From Myxococcota bacterium (GTDB lineage Bacteria; Myxococcota_A; UBA9160; UBA6930): a DNA stretch of 58,090 bases. A program made the position numbers and the translations under genes. The stretch lies in assembly GCA_030065975.1 (NCBI GenBank), contig JASJCN010000006.1:1-58090 (forward strand). Reading direction: 5' to 3'. The notes under the pieces were generated by a model that was not told the DNA's origin, did not search any database, and saw nothing but the letters and a program-made list of their open reading frames with translations. Shown one piece after another: positions 15,551 to 23,737 of the stretch (position 1 is the stretch's first letter; each line of letters begins with the position of its first letter).

Positions 15551-16206
15551 GGACGCTTCTCGGGAACGAACTTCCGCGCCGCCTCGAGCAGTGCCTCGTT
15601 CTCGGGGCGCACGCGGTAGTCCTCGTTCGAGTACACCCAGAGGATCTCGCCGCCCTTCCCGACCAGGAAGACGCTCGGCACCGGCAGCTGGTGATGGGCC
15701 CTCCCGGCCGCCGCCTCGAGGTCGATCCCGAAGCCCTCGTAGCGCTTCACCGCCTCGGCATCGAGCTGGAACGCGATCCCGAAGGCGCGCGCAGCCTCCA
15801 TGCTGCGATCGGAGTAGAGCTCGTAGCCCAGGTCCTCGACTTTCAGGCTGGCGAGCATGCGCTCCGGTCGATCGGGGCTGATGGCGACCACGCGGAAGCC
15901 CAGAGACTCGAGCTCGGGCTCGACCTTGCGCAGCTCGCCGAGCTGCGTGTTGCAGTACGGTCACCAGCCGCCGCGATAGAAGACGAGAAGCACGCCCGAT
16001 TCGCGCGCGAGCTCGGTGAGATCGACCCGCCCGCCGGCGAGGGTCTCGACCTCGGCGGAGGGGACGGACGTTCCCACGGAGAGCGGGCGCGTGTCGGCGG
16101 CGCTCGGGTGCACCGGACCGGCGTGGGCACCCACGCTGAGCCCGCCGAGTGCGAGCCAGGCTGCCGTCGAGAAGGCGATCGAACGGTATCCGCGCGAGAT
16201 CGGCAT
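15547..16206 (-). CDS. Peroxiredoxin-like (AhpC/TSA) selenoprotein with in-frame UGA (Sec82)
   Basis: Exported thiol-redox protein of 219 residues if UGA at 15961-15963 is read as selenocysteine. The N-terminus has a signal peptide (AAWLALGGLSVGAHAG). The sequence then runs LLVFYRGGW-UGA-PYCNTQLGEL, and the family has FYRGGWCPYCN at this place, so the stop falls exactly on the first cysteine of the CxxC-like active site and C85 remains. The same frame continues for 137 codons with family-like sequence (GFRVVAISPDRPERM, VPSVFLVGKGGEILWVY) up to a TAG. A hairpin starting 14 nt after the UGA fits the bacterial SECIS pattern. A sequencing error or pseudogene would not be expected to hit precisely this codon. 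Likely peroxide or disulfide reduction; its partner is unknown. Confidence 0.85.
15929..15947 (-). promoter_or_regulatory. Putative bacterial SECIS element
   Basis: Minus-strand RNA CGCAGCUC-GGC-GAGCUGCG: 8 bp of perfect stem with the triloop GGC. The loop begins 21 nt after the UGA and its first two bases are G, matching the usual description of bacterial SECIS elements (apical loop 16-37 nt from UGA, G in the first two loop positions). It lies inside the coding sequence, as bacterial SECIS elements do. Confidence 0.7.
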
Positions 16207-16212
16207 GGCTGC

Positions 16213-16218
16213 AGGCTA
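16213..16218 (-). promoter_or_regulatory. Possible -10 box TAGCCT, 6 nt before the redoxin start
   Basis: TAnnnT hexamer on the minus strand directly upstream of the ATG at 16206; no Shine-Dalgarno sequence is visible, consistent with a leaderless mRNA. Confidence 0.3.
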
Positions 16219-16331
16219 GCGACCGGGCCGTCGAATCTGGAGATCGGCGTTTCGTTCTGCAGTGCTCCGTTCCCGGCGCGGCCCCTGGACGCCGTTCAGT
16301 CGCGGCATGGGCCTTGCACCCGGCTTCCGGC

Positions 16332-17744
16332 ATGGCGCCCGGAGATCCGGATCCCAATCCTGACCCCGAAGTCGAGTTCGAGATCGGCCGCGCGAAGAGC
16401 GGTGGGGCGACGCTCTGCATCGGCGGGCGCCGGGCCCACAGCGCCTACGACCCCGAGGCCGAGGCGGAGCAGCGGGCCGAGCAGATCCTGCGGGAAGCGG
16501 GCGCCGCCTCCGCCTTGAGCCTGATCGGATCCGGAGCGGGACACCTGGCGCGCGCGCTGCGTCTCCGCGCGCCCGTTCCCGTGTTGGTCTGGGAGCCCTT
16601 CGCGGGCGTACACGCCGCCGTGTGCCGGGAGCTCGGCCTCGAGCCGGAGCCGGTGACGAGTGCACGGGAGTACGCCGACGCGCTGAGGCGCGCGCTGCCC
16701 GGGCCGGGCTTCGCGCATCCCGTCGTCCATCCCGGATACGAGGACCTGACCCGCTTCGAGCAGCGCCATGCCGTCGCGGCACAGCGAAGGCGCGCGCGCG
16801 CGAACGGCGTCCGCTCGCGTGCGCCGAGGATCGTGAGCGAGCGTGCGCTCGCGGCCCTCGAGCGCTTGCCCTCCCTGCGCGCGATCACCGAGCTCGACGG
16901 CAGCCTCTGCGGCCGGACCGTGGTGATCGCGTCCGGCGGGCCCTCCCTCGATCTCGTCCTGCCCGCCCTGCGAGAGGCACCCGACGTCGCGGTCGTCGCG
17001 GCGCCCCAGGCCCTGCAGCGCCTGATCGACGCGCGAGTCCGCATCGACTACGCGATCAGCGTCGATCCAAAGGACCTGCTGACCCCGGTGCTGGGTGAGC
17101 ACGATGCGCCCTTCGGTGCGCTCCTCGCCGACACCTGTGCGCACCCCGCCACGCTCGACCGATGTCCGTCGCGCTGCTTCCTCTTCCAGCTACGCAGTCC
17201 GCAGATCGTGCAGCAGGCGTGGGAGGCCGCGGGCCTGCCGGTGATCGACGAGGCGCTGATCACCGTGTCGGAGCTCGCCGTCCATCTGGCGCGGACCCTC
17301 GGTGCGCGTCGGCTGCTGCTGGCGGGGCTCGACTTCGTGTCGGACGGAGGGACCTACGGCGAGTGCTTCCGGGCGCGCGGGGTCGACGGCAGCTTGGTCT
17401 CGACCCACTCGCACTACTTCCACGCCGCCCGCTACCTGGCGACCGCGCTGTCCGGGCTCGACGTCGTGCGGGTGGGAGACGGGGTCGCGGTGTCCGGGGC
17501 CCTCCCGATCGCGCCCGCAGAGATCGGGGGCTGGCTCGCGGAGGCCCGGCCGGGCTGCTTCGGCCCCGTGGGCGCCACCACCTCCGAAGCGTTGGGCCGT
17601 TCGGTGAGCGCACTCCTCGCGGGCCCGGCCCCTCGGCCTGCGGAGAATGCCGTGCCCCTCGGAAGCGTGTGGGACGACTTCGCCCCGCTGCCCGAGGACG
17701 AGCTGGCGTCGCGCTGGGAGGCCTTGCGGGGCGTCGTCGGCTAG
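16332..17744 (+). CDS. MAF_flag10 / 6-hydroxymethylpterin diphosphokinase MptE-like protein
   Basis: 470 residues. The central part holds the hallmark of the family (DUF115, PF01973): GRTVVIASGGPSLDLVLPAL, followed by ALQRLIDARVRIDYAISVDP and LLAGLDFVSDGGTYGE. Members include archaeal MptE, which transfers pyrophosphate to 6-hydroxymethylpterin, and bacterial motility accessory factors that help add nonulosonic acids to flagellin. An N-terminal domain of about 140 residues (SLIGSGAGHLARALRLRAPVPVLVWEPF) looks like a Rossmann-type unit. No flagellar or pterin gene is nearby, so the role stays open. Its stop shares CTAG with the convergent cytochrome gene. Confidence 0.75.
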   Translation: MAPGDPDPNPDPEVEFEIGRAKSGGATLCIGGRRAHSAYDPEAEAEQRAEQILREAGAASALSLIGSGAGHLARALRLRAPVPVLVWEPFAGVHAAVCRELGLEPEPVTSAREYADALRRALPGPGFAHPVVHPGYEDLTRFEQRHAVAAQRRRARANGVRSRAPRIVSERALAALERLPSLRAITELDGSLCGRTVVIASGGPSLDLVLPALREAPDVAVVAAPQALQRLIDARVRIDYAISVDPKDLLTPVLGEHDAPFGALLADTCAHPATLDRCPSRCFLFQLRSPQIVQQAWEAAGLPVIDEALITVSELAVHLARTLGARRLLLAGLDFVSDGGTYGECFRARGVDGSLVSTHSHYFHAARYLATALSGLDVVRVGDGVAVSGALPIAPAEIGGWLAEARPGCFGPVGATTSEALGRSVSALLAGPAPRPAENAVPLGSVWDDFAPLPEDELASRWEALRGVVG

Positions 17745-18187
17745 TAGCCGAAGCCCCGGATCTGCTTCACCAGCGCGTCGACCACGAGCGGCTCGTTCGC
17801 GAGCTCCGGATTGGGAGGCATGCTCGCCGCTCGTCCGACGGCTTCTCCGCCCTCGACGATGATCTTTGCGAGGAACGCGTCGTCGACCTCCCGCTGCCAG
17901 TTCGGGTCTTGGAAGTTCCGCGGCCTCGGCACGAGCTCTGCCGAACGGGAGCCGTTGCCCGCGCCATTGGTCCCGTGGCACTCGGTGCAGGCCGCCACGA
18001 AGACCTCCTTGGCCCGCGTCTTGGCCGCGGCCTTGGCCTCCTTCTCCGCGGCTCGGGCGGCTTCCCGCGCCGCCTGGTCCGCACTCGGCTCGGCCTGGGT
18101 CGCCGGCTCACCGGACCCGCAGCCGAGCGCCAAGGCGAGCGGCAACAGAGCGAGCAGGTGGACTCTCCGGGTTCGGGTCTGGGCCAT
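17741..18187 (-). CDS. Monoheme cytochrome c lipoprotein
   Basis: 148 residues. Signal sequence with lipobox LALGC (C23), then a charged, probably helical linker rich in Ala, Glu and Lys (about 35-60), then a class I cytochrome c domain: CTECH at 67-71 and a probable axial Met at 123 in ASMPPNPEL. The linker would hold the heme domain away from the membrane. An AAAGGGGGA site precedes the ATG. Electron donor or acceptor unknown; the neighbours give no respiratory context. Confidence 0.88.
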   Translation of the reverse strand: MAQTRTRRVHLLALLPLALALGCGSGEPATQAEPSADQAAREAARAAEKEAKAAAKTRAKEVFVAACTECHGTNGAGNGSRSAELVPRPRNFQDPNWQREVDDAFLAKIIVEGGEAVGRAASMPPNPELANEPLVVDALVKQIRGFGY

Positions 18188-18409
18188 GGCGTCCCCCTTT
18201 CTGCCGGGCCGACGGCACGCGGCCCCACTCGACCGGGGAGCAAGAAGCGGGCCGAGTGCTGGGGGGCACGGAGACTCGCCGCGAGCGGGCCCGGTGCGGA
18301 ATCGCGACCCACTGGCTGGCCGATTGCGCCCCGCCTCCGAGGTCACGATTCGGTGTACCTTCCCGGGAGCGACAGACCGAACGGTCGCGCCCGTCGAGGC
18401 CTCGGCCGT

Positions 18410-18414
18410 AGGAG
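18410..18414 (+). promoter_or_regulatory. Shine-Dalgarno AGGAG that sets a GTG start at 18422
   Basis: AGGAG with 7-nt spacing to the GTG. The GTG also aligns the protein start (MYQTVLVPLDL) with the usual start of universal stress proteins. Confidence 0.7.
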
Positions 18415-18421
18415 ACGCTGC

Positions 18422-18838
18422 GTGTACCAGACGGTGCTCGTTCCCCTCGATCTCACCATCGATCACGAGCGGGTGTTCGAGACGGCGCTCGGACTCGTGA
18501 GCCCGGACGGTCGGCTCCTGCTCCTCCACGTCATCGAGGCGATTCCCGGTCTCGGCGCGGACGAAAGCGAGGAGTTCTACCAGCCCCTGCGGACCCGCGC
18601 GGAGGAGCTCGTCCGCGGCTGGGCGAAGGATCTCGGCGCCCGGCACCCCGCCGTCGAGTGGACGGTCCGGACCGGCAAGCGCGGTCCCGAGGTCCTGCGC
18701 TTCGCGGCGGAGGAGGGCTGCGACCTGATCATCACCACCTCCCGGAGGCCCGACCCGAACCGCCCGGGCTGGGGGATCGGGACGACGAGCCCGCAGATCA
18801 CCCTGATGGCTCCCTGCTCGGTGCTCGTGGTGCGTTAG
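18422..18838 (+). CDS. Universal stress protein (UspA family)
   Basis: 138 residues, single Usp domain. It starts YQTVLVPLDLT as in the family, has LLLLHVIEAIPG after the first helix, and ends with ITTSRRPDPNRPGWGIGTTS and LMAPCSVLVVR. The ATP-binding members carry GxxGxG...GS(V/T) at this end; here the loop reads GWGIGTTSPQ, so nucleotide binding is uncertain. Stand-alone gene with its own ribosome-binding site, divergent from the cytochrome gene across a 234-bp region in which I see no further gene. Confidence 0.88.
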   Translation: MYQTVLVPLDLTIDHERVFETALGLVSPDGRLLLLHVIEAIPGLGADESEEFYQPLRTRAEELVRGWAKDLGARHPAVEWTVRTGKRGPEVLRFAAEEGCDLIITTSRRPDPNRPGWGIGTTSPQITLMAPCSVLVVR

Positions 18839-18878
18839 CGGCGTCGGCGCCCCGGCCGAGGCGCCCCGGGCGCCGCGG

Positions 18879-18884
18879 TATGCT
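18879..18884 (+). promoter_or_regulatory. Possible -10 box TATGCT, 7 nt before the ATG at 18892
   Basis: TAnnnT hexamer at leaderless distance. It overlaps an alternative ATG at 18880, which supports starting the gene at 18892. Confidence 0.35.
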
Positions 18885-18891
18885 CGCCCGG

Positions 18892-19950
18892 ATGAGCGTC
18901 GATGCCCTCCCTCGCGAGTCGGATCCGGAGGCCGTCCCGCCCCCGTGGATCCTGCGCGGGCCCGACTGGGTGACGAGGCGACCCTTCCGGGCCGGAACCG
19001 TCGCTGCGATCATGCTCGTAGGCATCCAGGTGTCGTCCTGGATGCTCCTGCAACGGGCGATGGGAGAGGAGCCCGGCCTCGTCGAGCGTCAGCTTCGGGC
19101 GATCCTCTTCTTCTCGGTGGTGATCGGGTTCTCGCCGGTGGCCTTCGCCCAGTGGCTGCGCGCCGTGCGCCGCGAACTCCAGGACCTCGGGCCGCTGCTC
19201 GAAATTCCACGAGCCGAGCTCCGCGAGGGGCAGGCGCGGGCCGAGTCGGTTCCGCTGCCTCTCTCCCTCGGCGTCGCAGCCGCCTTCCAGCTGCTGGCGT
19301 TCGCCAGCATGGAGGCCAACGTCGGGCGCATCTCGACCCTCCTCTCGCCCGACCGGACGACGTTCGACGTATACGTTCTCGGGATGTCCTTCCTGGTGAT
19401 CGCGACGATCACCGTTCCACTCCTGCTCCTGCTGCGGGTCTCGCTCTTCGTCCGCAGCGTCGGGCTCCATCACGTCCGCGTCCCTCTGCTCGAGCTCGAC
19501 CGGCTCGCGCCATTCGGCCGGATCGGTGTTCGTGCAGCGGTGGTCGTACCTGCCGTCCTGGGATTCGCGATGATGGTCGGTACGGACATCCGCATCGGGG
19601 CCGTGATCGGCGCGAGTCTCTTCGCTGCCGCCGTTTCGTTGGTGGGGTTGCTGGTCCCCTCCCTGGGGATCCGGCGACGGGTGAGCGAGGCGAAGCAGGA
19701 CGAGCTCGCACGCATTTCGAGCGCTCTGCGAGGAGAGCCGGGCGCCCTGGCGGGCTCTCCGCTGGCCCCGGAAGCCGATGCCATGCGCACGGTCGATCTG
19801 CTTCACTACCGGAGCTTCGTCAGCGAGCAGCGAGACTGGCCCATCGCCTATGAGCAGTGGCGTCGCTTCGGGGCATTCCTGCTCATCCCCCTGCTCACCT
19901 GGGCGGGGAAGGCGCTGGTCGGGGCGGCCCTCGAGCGCCTCCTCGCGTAG
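18892..19950 (+). CDS. Polytopic membrane protein, function unknown
   Basis: 352 residues with about six hydrophobic segments: AGTVAAIMLVGIQVSSWMLL, AILFFSVVIGFSPVAFAQWL, a pair around LGVAAAFQLLAFA, MSFLVIATITVPLLLLLRVS, AAVVVPAVLGFAMMVG with IGAVIGASLFAAAVSLVGLL, and a C-terminal LLIPLLTWAGKALVGAAL. Long soluble loops lie between helices 2 and 3 and before the last helix. I recognise no family motif. Confidence 0.65.
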   Translation: MSVDALPRESDPEAVPPPWILRGPDWVTRRPFRAGTVAAIMLVGIQVSSWMLLQRAMGEEPGLVERQLRAILFFSVVIGFSPVAFAQWLRAVRRELQDLGPLLEIPRAELREGQARAESVPLPLSLGVAAAFQLLAFASMEANVGRISTLLSPDRTTFDVYVLGMSFLVIATITVPLLLLLRVSLFVRSVGLHHVRVPLLELDRLAPFGRIGVRAAVVVPAVLGFAMMVGTDIRIGAVIGASLFAAAVSLVGLLVPSLGIRRRVSEAKQDELARISSALRGEPGALAGSPLAPEADAMRTVDLLHYRSFVSEQRDWPIAYEQWRRFGAFLLIPLLTWAGKALVGAALERLLA

Positions 19951-20006
19951 AGCGCGAGAAGGGGCCGGTGCGTGCGCAACCGCGTCGAGGCGGTTAGGAA
20001 CCGGGG

Positions 20007-20729
20007 ATGAGCTTGAACGGCGATCTCTCGCGGCGCCTCGCGGTGGACACCAACGAGATGGAGTGGCAGCCGAGCCCGTCCGGGACCGTGCTGCGGAAGC
20101 GGCTGCACCTGGTGGGCGAGGTGGAGTCGGGCCAGGTCACGAGCCTGGTGCGCTACCTGCCGGACTCCTCGTTCCCGGAGCACGAGCACCCCGAGGGCGA
20201 GGAGATCTTCGTCCTGGAAGGAACCTTCTCCGACCACCTCGGGCATGCGCGGGCCGGGACGCACCTGCTCAACCCCGAGGGCTTCGCCCACGCGCCCTAC
20301 TCCGAGGAGGGCTGTCTCATCTTCGTGAAGCTCCGCCAGTACGACGCCGTGGCCGGCGTCCCTCGTCCCCAGCGGCGGACCGCGACGGAGGAGATGGACT
20401 GGGAGCAAAGCAGCGTCGAAGGCGTCGAGCACAAGCCGCTCTTCTCCGACCCGCACTTCCCGGACACGACGCGACTCGAGCGGTGGGCGCCCTCTCCGTC
20501 GGAGCGCAGGCACTCCCATCCCGGCGGCGCGGAGATCTGGGTGATCCATGGCGAGCTCCACGACGAGGCGGGCACCCACGGGCCCGGTACCTGGCTGCGC
20601 CTTCCGGTCCGCACGAGCCACACGGCCACGGCGCCTTCGGGCTGCACCCTCTACGTGAAGACCGGCGCCCTCCCGAGCCTCCGCAGCGAGACGTCTCAGC
20701 GGGGCGCGTACCAGATGGGCGAGGTGTAG
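20007..20729 (+). CDS. Double-cupin (ChrR-type) protein
   Basis: 240 residues consisting of two cupin barrels. The first has the metal-site motif FPEHEHPEGEEIFVLEGTFSD followed by AGTHLLNPEGFAHAPYSEEG; the second has HSHPGGAEIWVIHGELHDE followed by GTWLRLPVRTSHTATAPSG. This resembles the ChrR cupin domain (PF12973), which is a Zn-dependent anti-sigma or acetylacetone-dioxygenase-like module. No sigma-factor gene is adjacent, so an enzymatic or sensory role is equally possible. An AGGA site precedes the ATG. Its 3' end overlaps the convergent DUF3604 gene by 34 nt. Confidence 0.82.
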   Translation: MSLNGDLSRRLAVDTNEMEWQPSPSGTVLRKRLHLVGEVESGQVTSLVRYLPDSSFPEHEHPEGEEIFVLEGTFSDHLGHARAGTHLLNPEGFAHAPYSEEGCLIFVKLRQYDAVAGVPRPQRRTATEEMDWEQSSVEGVEHKPLFSDPHFPDTTRLERWAPSPSERRHSHPGGAEIWVIHGELHDEAGTHGPGTWLRLPVRTSHTATAPSGCTLYVKTGALPSLRSETSQRGAYQMGEV

Positions 20730-22591
20730 GCGCGCTCCTGGGTGACCATGGGCACCTCGTCGGGCATGTCGACTCCGAAGCGCAGCGCCTCGTAGGCGGT
20801 CCACCGCGGGGTCGGGATCTCGATCACGCGCGCGTAGTAGAAGGCTCGCTGCTCCGGGTCGAAGTCGGGGTCGCTCCAGTAGCCGATCAGCTCGGGCGCG
20901 CCGATCGTGTTGCTCCAGATCGCCTTCTCGACGTTCACGGTGTTGCCGACCGGCGGGAGCTTGCCGTCGGGTCCCGGCTCGCGGTCCCCGCTCCAGGCCA
21001 CGTCGACCACCTTCTCGTGCAGCTTGCCGCGGCGATCGAGCCAGCCCTTCACGATCTGCAGACGGTCGAGGTTGCCCGAGAGGGGGTCCTTGAGAGCGGC
21101 CACCAAGAAGCTCGGGGCCTTCCCGGCCGGAGCGGCGGGTAGGTCACCGCCCATGGGGACGCCCTTGGCGTAGCCGACGTTCGCGGGGAGCCGGGACTGT
21201 ACGTCCGACTCCACGAACTCGAAGCCGCCGAAGAAGCGCACCAGCATGCGGGAGCCGGTCGTGGCGTAGGTCTCCTTGCGCTGCATGGCGTCGAAGATCG
21301 CCTCACGCGTGTTCTCTCGCGCCCACACGGCCGCGTAGCCCGACGAGGCCTGCTGCCAACCCATCACGGCGAGATCCGGGTCCAGCGGCGAGGAGATCAC
21401 GAGGTGCTTGTAGCGGTTCTTCTCGGGCTCGACGCCCGAGTGCTTGCCGAAGAAGTTCTCCTCCTCGACGGCGGCCAGGGCGGTGTGCGCGTCGGTGCTG
21501 CCCACCATGCCGAACTTGTAGGGGTTCACACCGATCTTCTCTTCGAGCAGGAGCCCCGTCTTCAGCGCCTCGCGGGCGTACTCGTAGCGGAGCATCCAGT
21601 CTTCCTTGAGCTCGGTGCCGTCGAGGTTGGCCCGGTCCCAGGTCTCGTAGTCGGCGAACTCGTCGTCGGGAGACAGGAAGGGATGGGCCTCGCCGTCGCC
21701 CTTGATCTGGGTCACCTCGACGAGCGGCTCCATCCGCGCCCGGAGTCTCGCCACGTCGGCGTTCAGCTTCTTCCCGCCGAAGGTCTCGACCGAGAACATG
21801 CGCCCGTTGCTCAGGTTGCCGTTGTGCGGGATCGCGAGAACCTCGGCGCCGGTCTCCTTCTGGAAGGCGTCGAGCGCGCGCCACAGATCCTCGGGGTTCT
21901 GGGAGTCGAACTGCGAGAAGGGGAGCGTGCGGTTGGCGACGCTGGCGTCGCCTCGGAAGACCACGTTGCGGTGGAGGTTGAAGCCGCCGATGGCCGTCCA
22001 CTCGTAGCCGATCAGCGCGGTGAAGCGCCCCGGCTCGTTGTAGCGATCGGCGAGCTCGGTGTAGGCGTGCCAGGCCTGCCGGACGGCCCGCGTGCTCTCG
22101 AGCGGCGGATCCTTCTGCTGCAGCGACGCCACGATCTCCATGGCGGCCTCGAAGATCGTGTCGCGGTCGCCCGTCTTCAGCATGTCGTACCAGCGGCGAC
22201 CCTTCTCGGTCGCGAGGATCTCGGGATCCCCCTTCAGGAGCTGGGGCATCATCCCGTACATCTCGGCGTGGTCGGAGACCACGATGAAGTCGAGGGGGCG
22301 GGAGAGCTTCGCGCGGAGCCCGTGGGTCGTGGTGATCTCCTCGCCGCGCGCGAAGCGGAAGGCGTCCTCCTGGCCGACGCGGCACATGGTGCCCGCGTCG
22401 ACGGACACCGACGTGTGCAGGTGCGTGTCGCCGAAGAAGACGCGGGTCGGGAAGTCGCGTCCCGCGTAGGGGGAGAACTCCGGCTGGCCGAGCGTCTCGA
22501 GGATGCCGTCGCGCGTGGGCGTGTGGTCCTGGGCGAAGGCGGGGCCGGCGAGGAGCAGGGCGAAGACGAGGGGCGCGAAGCGCGGGAACAT
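20696..22591 (-). CDS. Exported DUF3604 protein
   Basis: 631 residues with a clear signal peptide (LVFALLLAGPAFA, cleavage before QDH). The mature start has FGDTHLHTSVSVDAGT (54-68), a PHP-like metal motif, then DFIVVSDHAEMYGMM and DAHTALAAVEEENFFGK, all typical of DUF3604. The family is common in proteobacteria that degrade lipids or steroids, but its reaction is not established; a metal-dependent hydrolase of the PHP type is plausible. A minus-strand TAGAAT box lies at 22625-22630 and a GGAGAG site 5 nt before the ATG. Confidence 0.88.
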   Translation of the reverse strand: MFPRFAPLVFALLLAGPAFAQDHTPTRDGILETLGQPEFSPYAGRDFPTRVFFGDTHLHTSVSVDAGTMCRVGQEDAFRFARGEEITTTHGLRAKLSRPLDFIVVSDHAEMYGMMPQLLKGDPEILATEKGRRWYDMLKTGDRDTIFEAAMEIVASLQQKDPPLESTRAVRQAWHAYTELADRYNEPGRFTALIGYEWTAIGGFNLHRNVVFRGDASVANRTLPFSQFDSQNPEDLWRALDAFQKETGAEVLAIPHNGNLSNGRMFSVETFGGKKLNADVARLRARMEPLVEVTQIKGDGEAHPFLSPDDEFADYETWDRANLDGTELKEDWMLRYEYAREALKTGLLLEEKIGVNPYKFGMVGSTDAHTALAAVEEENFFGKHSGVEPEKNRYKHLVISSPLDPDLAVMGWQQASSGYAAVWARENTREAIFDAMQRKETYATTGSRMLVRFFGGFEFVESDVQSRLPANVGYAKGVPMGGDLPAAPAGKAPSFLVAALKDPLSGNLDRLQIVKGWLDRRGKLHEKVVDVAWSGDREPGPDGKLPPVGNTVNVEKAIWSNTIGAPELIGYWSDPDFDPEQRAFYYARVIEIPTPRWTAYEALRFGVDMPDEVPMVTQERAYTSPIWYAPR

Positions 22592-22624
22592 GGGGCTCTC
22601 CGGGCGAAGGAGTCGAAGGACCCC

Positions 22625-22630
22625 ATTCTA
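22625..22630 (-). promoter_or_regulatory. Possible -10 box TAGAAT of the DUF3604 gene
   Basis: TAGAAT on the minus strand, 33 nt upstream of the ATG, leaving room for a short leader that contains the visible Shine-Dalgarno site. No good -35 is seen. Confidence 0.35.
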
Positions 22631-22734
22631 TGCGCTGCCGCGGCCCCGGAATGCGGCGAAAACCCGAGACGCGGCGGAACTTCCCCTGCCCTTGACCTAC
22701 CGTGGGGGCCGGCCCGCGGCGGGCCGCACGCGAG

Positions 22735-23679
22735 ATGGTCGAATTCCTCCTCATCGTGGTCGGGCTCTTCGGGCTCTGGGTCGGCACCGAGCTGGCGCTG
22801 CGCCACACGATCGACCTCACCGAGCGCTACGGGCTCTCTCAGGGGTTCGTCGGCCTGACCGTGCTCGCCGTGGGAACCGATCTCCCCGAGCTCATGGTCG
22901 CCATCAACGGGGGCATCCATCAGCTCCAGGGCATCGAGGCCTCGGGAGTGGTCGTGGGCAACGCCGTCGGCAGCGCCATCACCCAGGGCAGCCTCGTCCT
23001 CGGCGTGGCCGGAATCGTCGGCCATCTGCGCCTGGCCCGGCGGCTGATCTCACGCGACGGGTTCGTGCTGGTCCTCGCGACCGGCCTGCTGGCCTTGCTC
23101 GGGCAGGACGGCCAGATCACCCGCACCGAGGGCGGCGCCCTGCTGGTCGTGTACGCGCTCTACTATGCGATGTTGTTCCAGGCCGAGCGGGGTCGGCCCA
23201 AGGCCCCCGAGTCGCGGGGCAACGGCGCCCGCATCGCACTCGGCATCAGCGGCGGCATGATCGCCGTGCTGCTGTCGGCGGAGATCGTCGTCGACAACGC
23301 GCTGGCGCTGGCCGAGCTCTGGCGGTGGGACCAGACCGTCGTCGGCGTCTTCCTGGTCGGAGCCGGAACGAGCCTGCCCGAGCTCGCCCTCTCTCTCGGC
23401 GCGGCCGCACGGGGCCGCACCGGTCTCTCGGTCGGCAACATCCTGGGGAGCAACATCTTCGACCTGCTCGTTCCCGTCGGAGTGAGCGCGGTGATCCATC
23501 CCCTCTCGATCCAGCTCGAGACGCTCTTCGTCGACCTTCCGGTCCTGCTCCTGGTGATCCTGGCCGGCCTCGCCGCCTTTGCCCGCAATCGCGGGCTCCA
23601 TCGACCCGAGGCGATCGGCCTGATCGTCATCTGGACCGGCTACGCCGTCATTCGGCTGGGCTTCTTCGGAGGGCACTGA
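22735..23679 (+). CDS. Sodium/calcium exchanger (CaCA) family membrane protein
   Basis: 314 residues with about ten transmembrane segments arranged as two inverted halves. Each half carries the alpha repeat of the family: GTDLPELMV (47-55) with GNAVGSAITQG (75-85), and GAGTSLPELALSL with SVGNILGSNIFDLL in the second half. The acidic residue in each PEL forms the cation site. The first repeat reads GTD where GTS is usual. Exchange of Na+ or H+ against Ca2+ is the family function. The stop codon lies inside a small hairpin at the left end of the insertion sequence. Confidence 0.9.
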   Translation: MVEFLLIVVGLFGLWVGTELALRHTIDLTERYGLSQGFVGLTVLAVGTDLPELMVAINGGIHQLQGIEASGVVVGNAVGSAITQGSLVLGVAGIVGHLRLARRLISRDGFVLVLATGLLALLGQDGQITRTEGGALLVVYALYYAMLFQAERGRPKAPESRGNGARIALGISGGMIAVLLSAEIVVDNALALAELWRWDQTVVGVFLVGAGTSLPELALSLGAAARGRTGLSVGNILGSNIFDLLVPVGVSAVIHPLSIQLETLFVDLPVLLLVILAGLAAFARNRGLHRPEAIGLIVIWTGYAVIRLGFFGGH

Positions 23680-23689
23680 CTCCGTCAGT
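23675..23689 (+). terminator. Hairpin over the CaCA stop codon and the IS left end
   Basis: ACTGAC-TCC-GTCAGT, a perfect 6-bp stem with a 3-nt loop. The 3' arm ends inside the left inverted repeat of the IS (which starts at 23687). It may act in termination or have been the insertion target. Confidence 0.35.
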
Positions 23690-23710
23690 TGTGGCGCGAA
23701 GAATGGGCCT
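23687..23710 (+). repeat. Left terminal inverted repeat of the IS
   Basis: 24 bp, two mismatches (positions 9 and 10) against the right end. Confidence 0.88.
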
Positions 23711-23737
23711 GGCACGGGGCCTGCGTAGTCGAGGCGC

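Noticed and set aside
15961..15963. Redoxin gene as a pseudogene or as two separate genes
   Set aside because: The UGA lies exactly on the catalytic Cys codon, the frame is intact on both sides, no start or ribosome-binding site serves the second half, and a SECIS-like hairpin follows.
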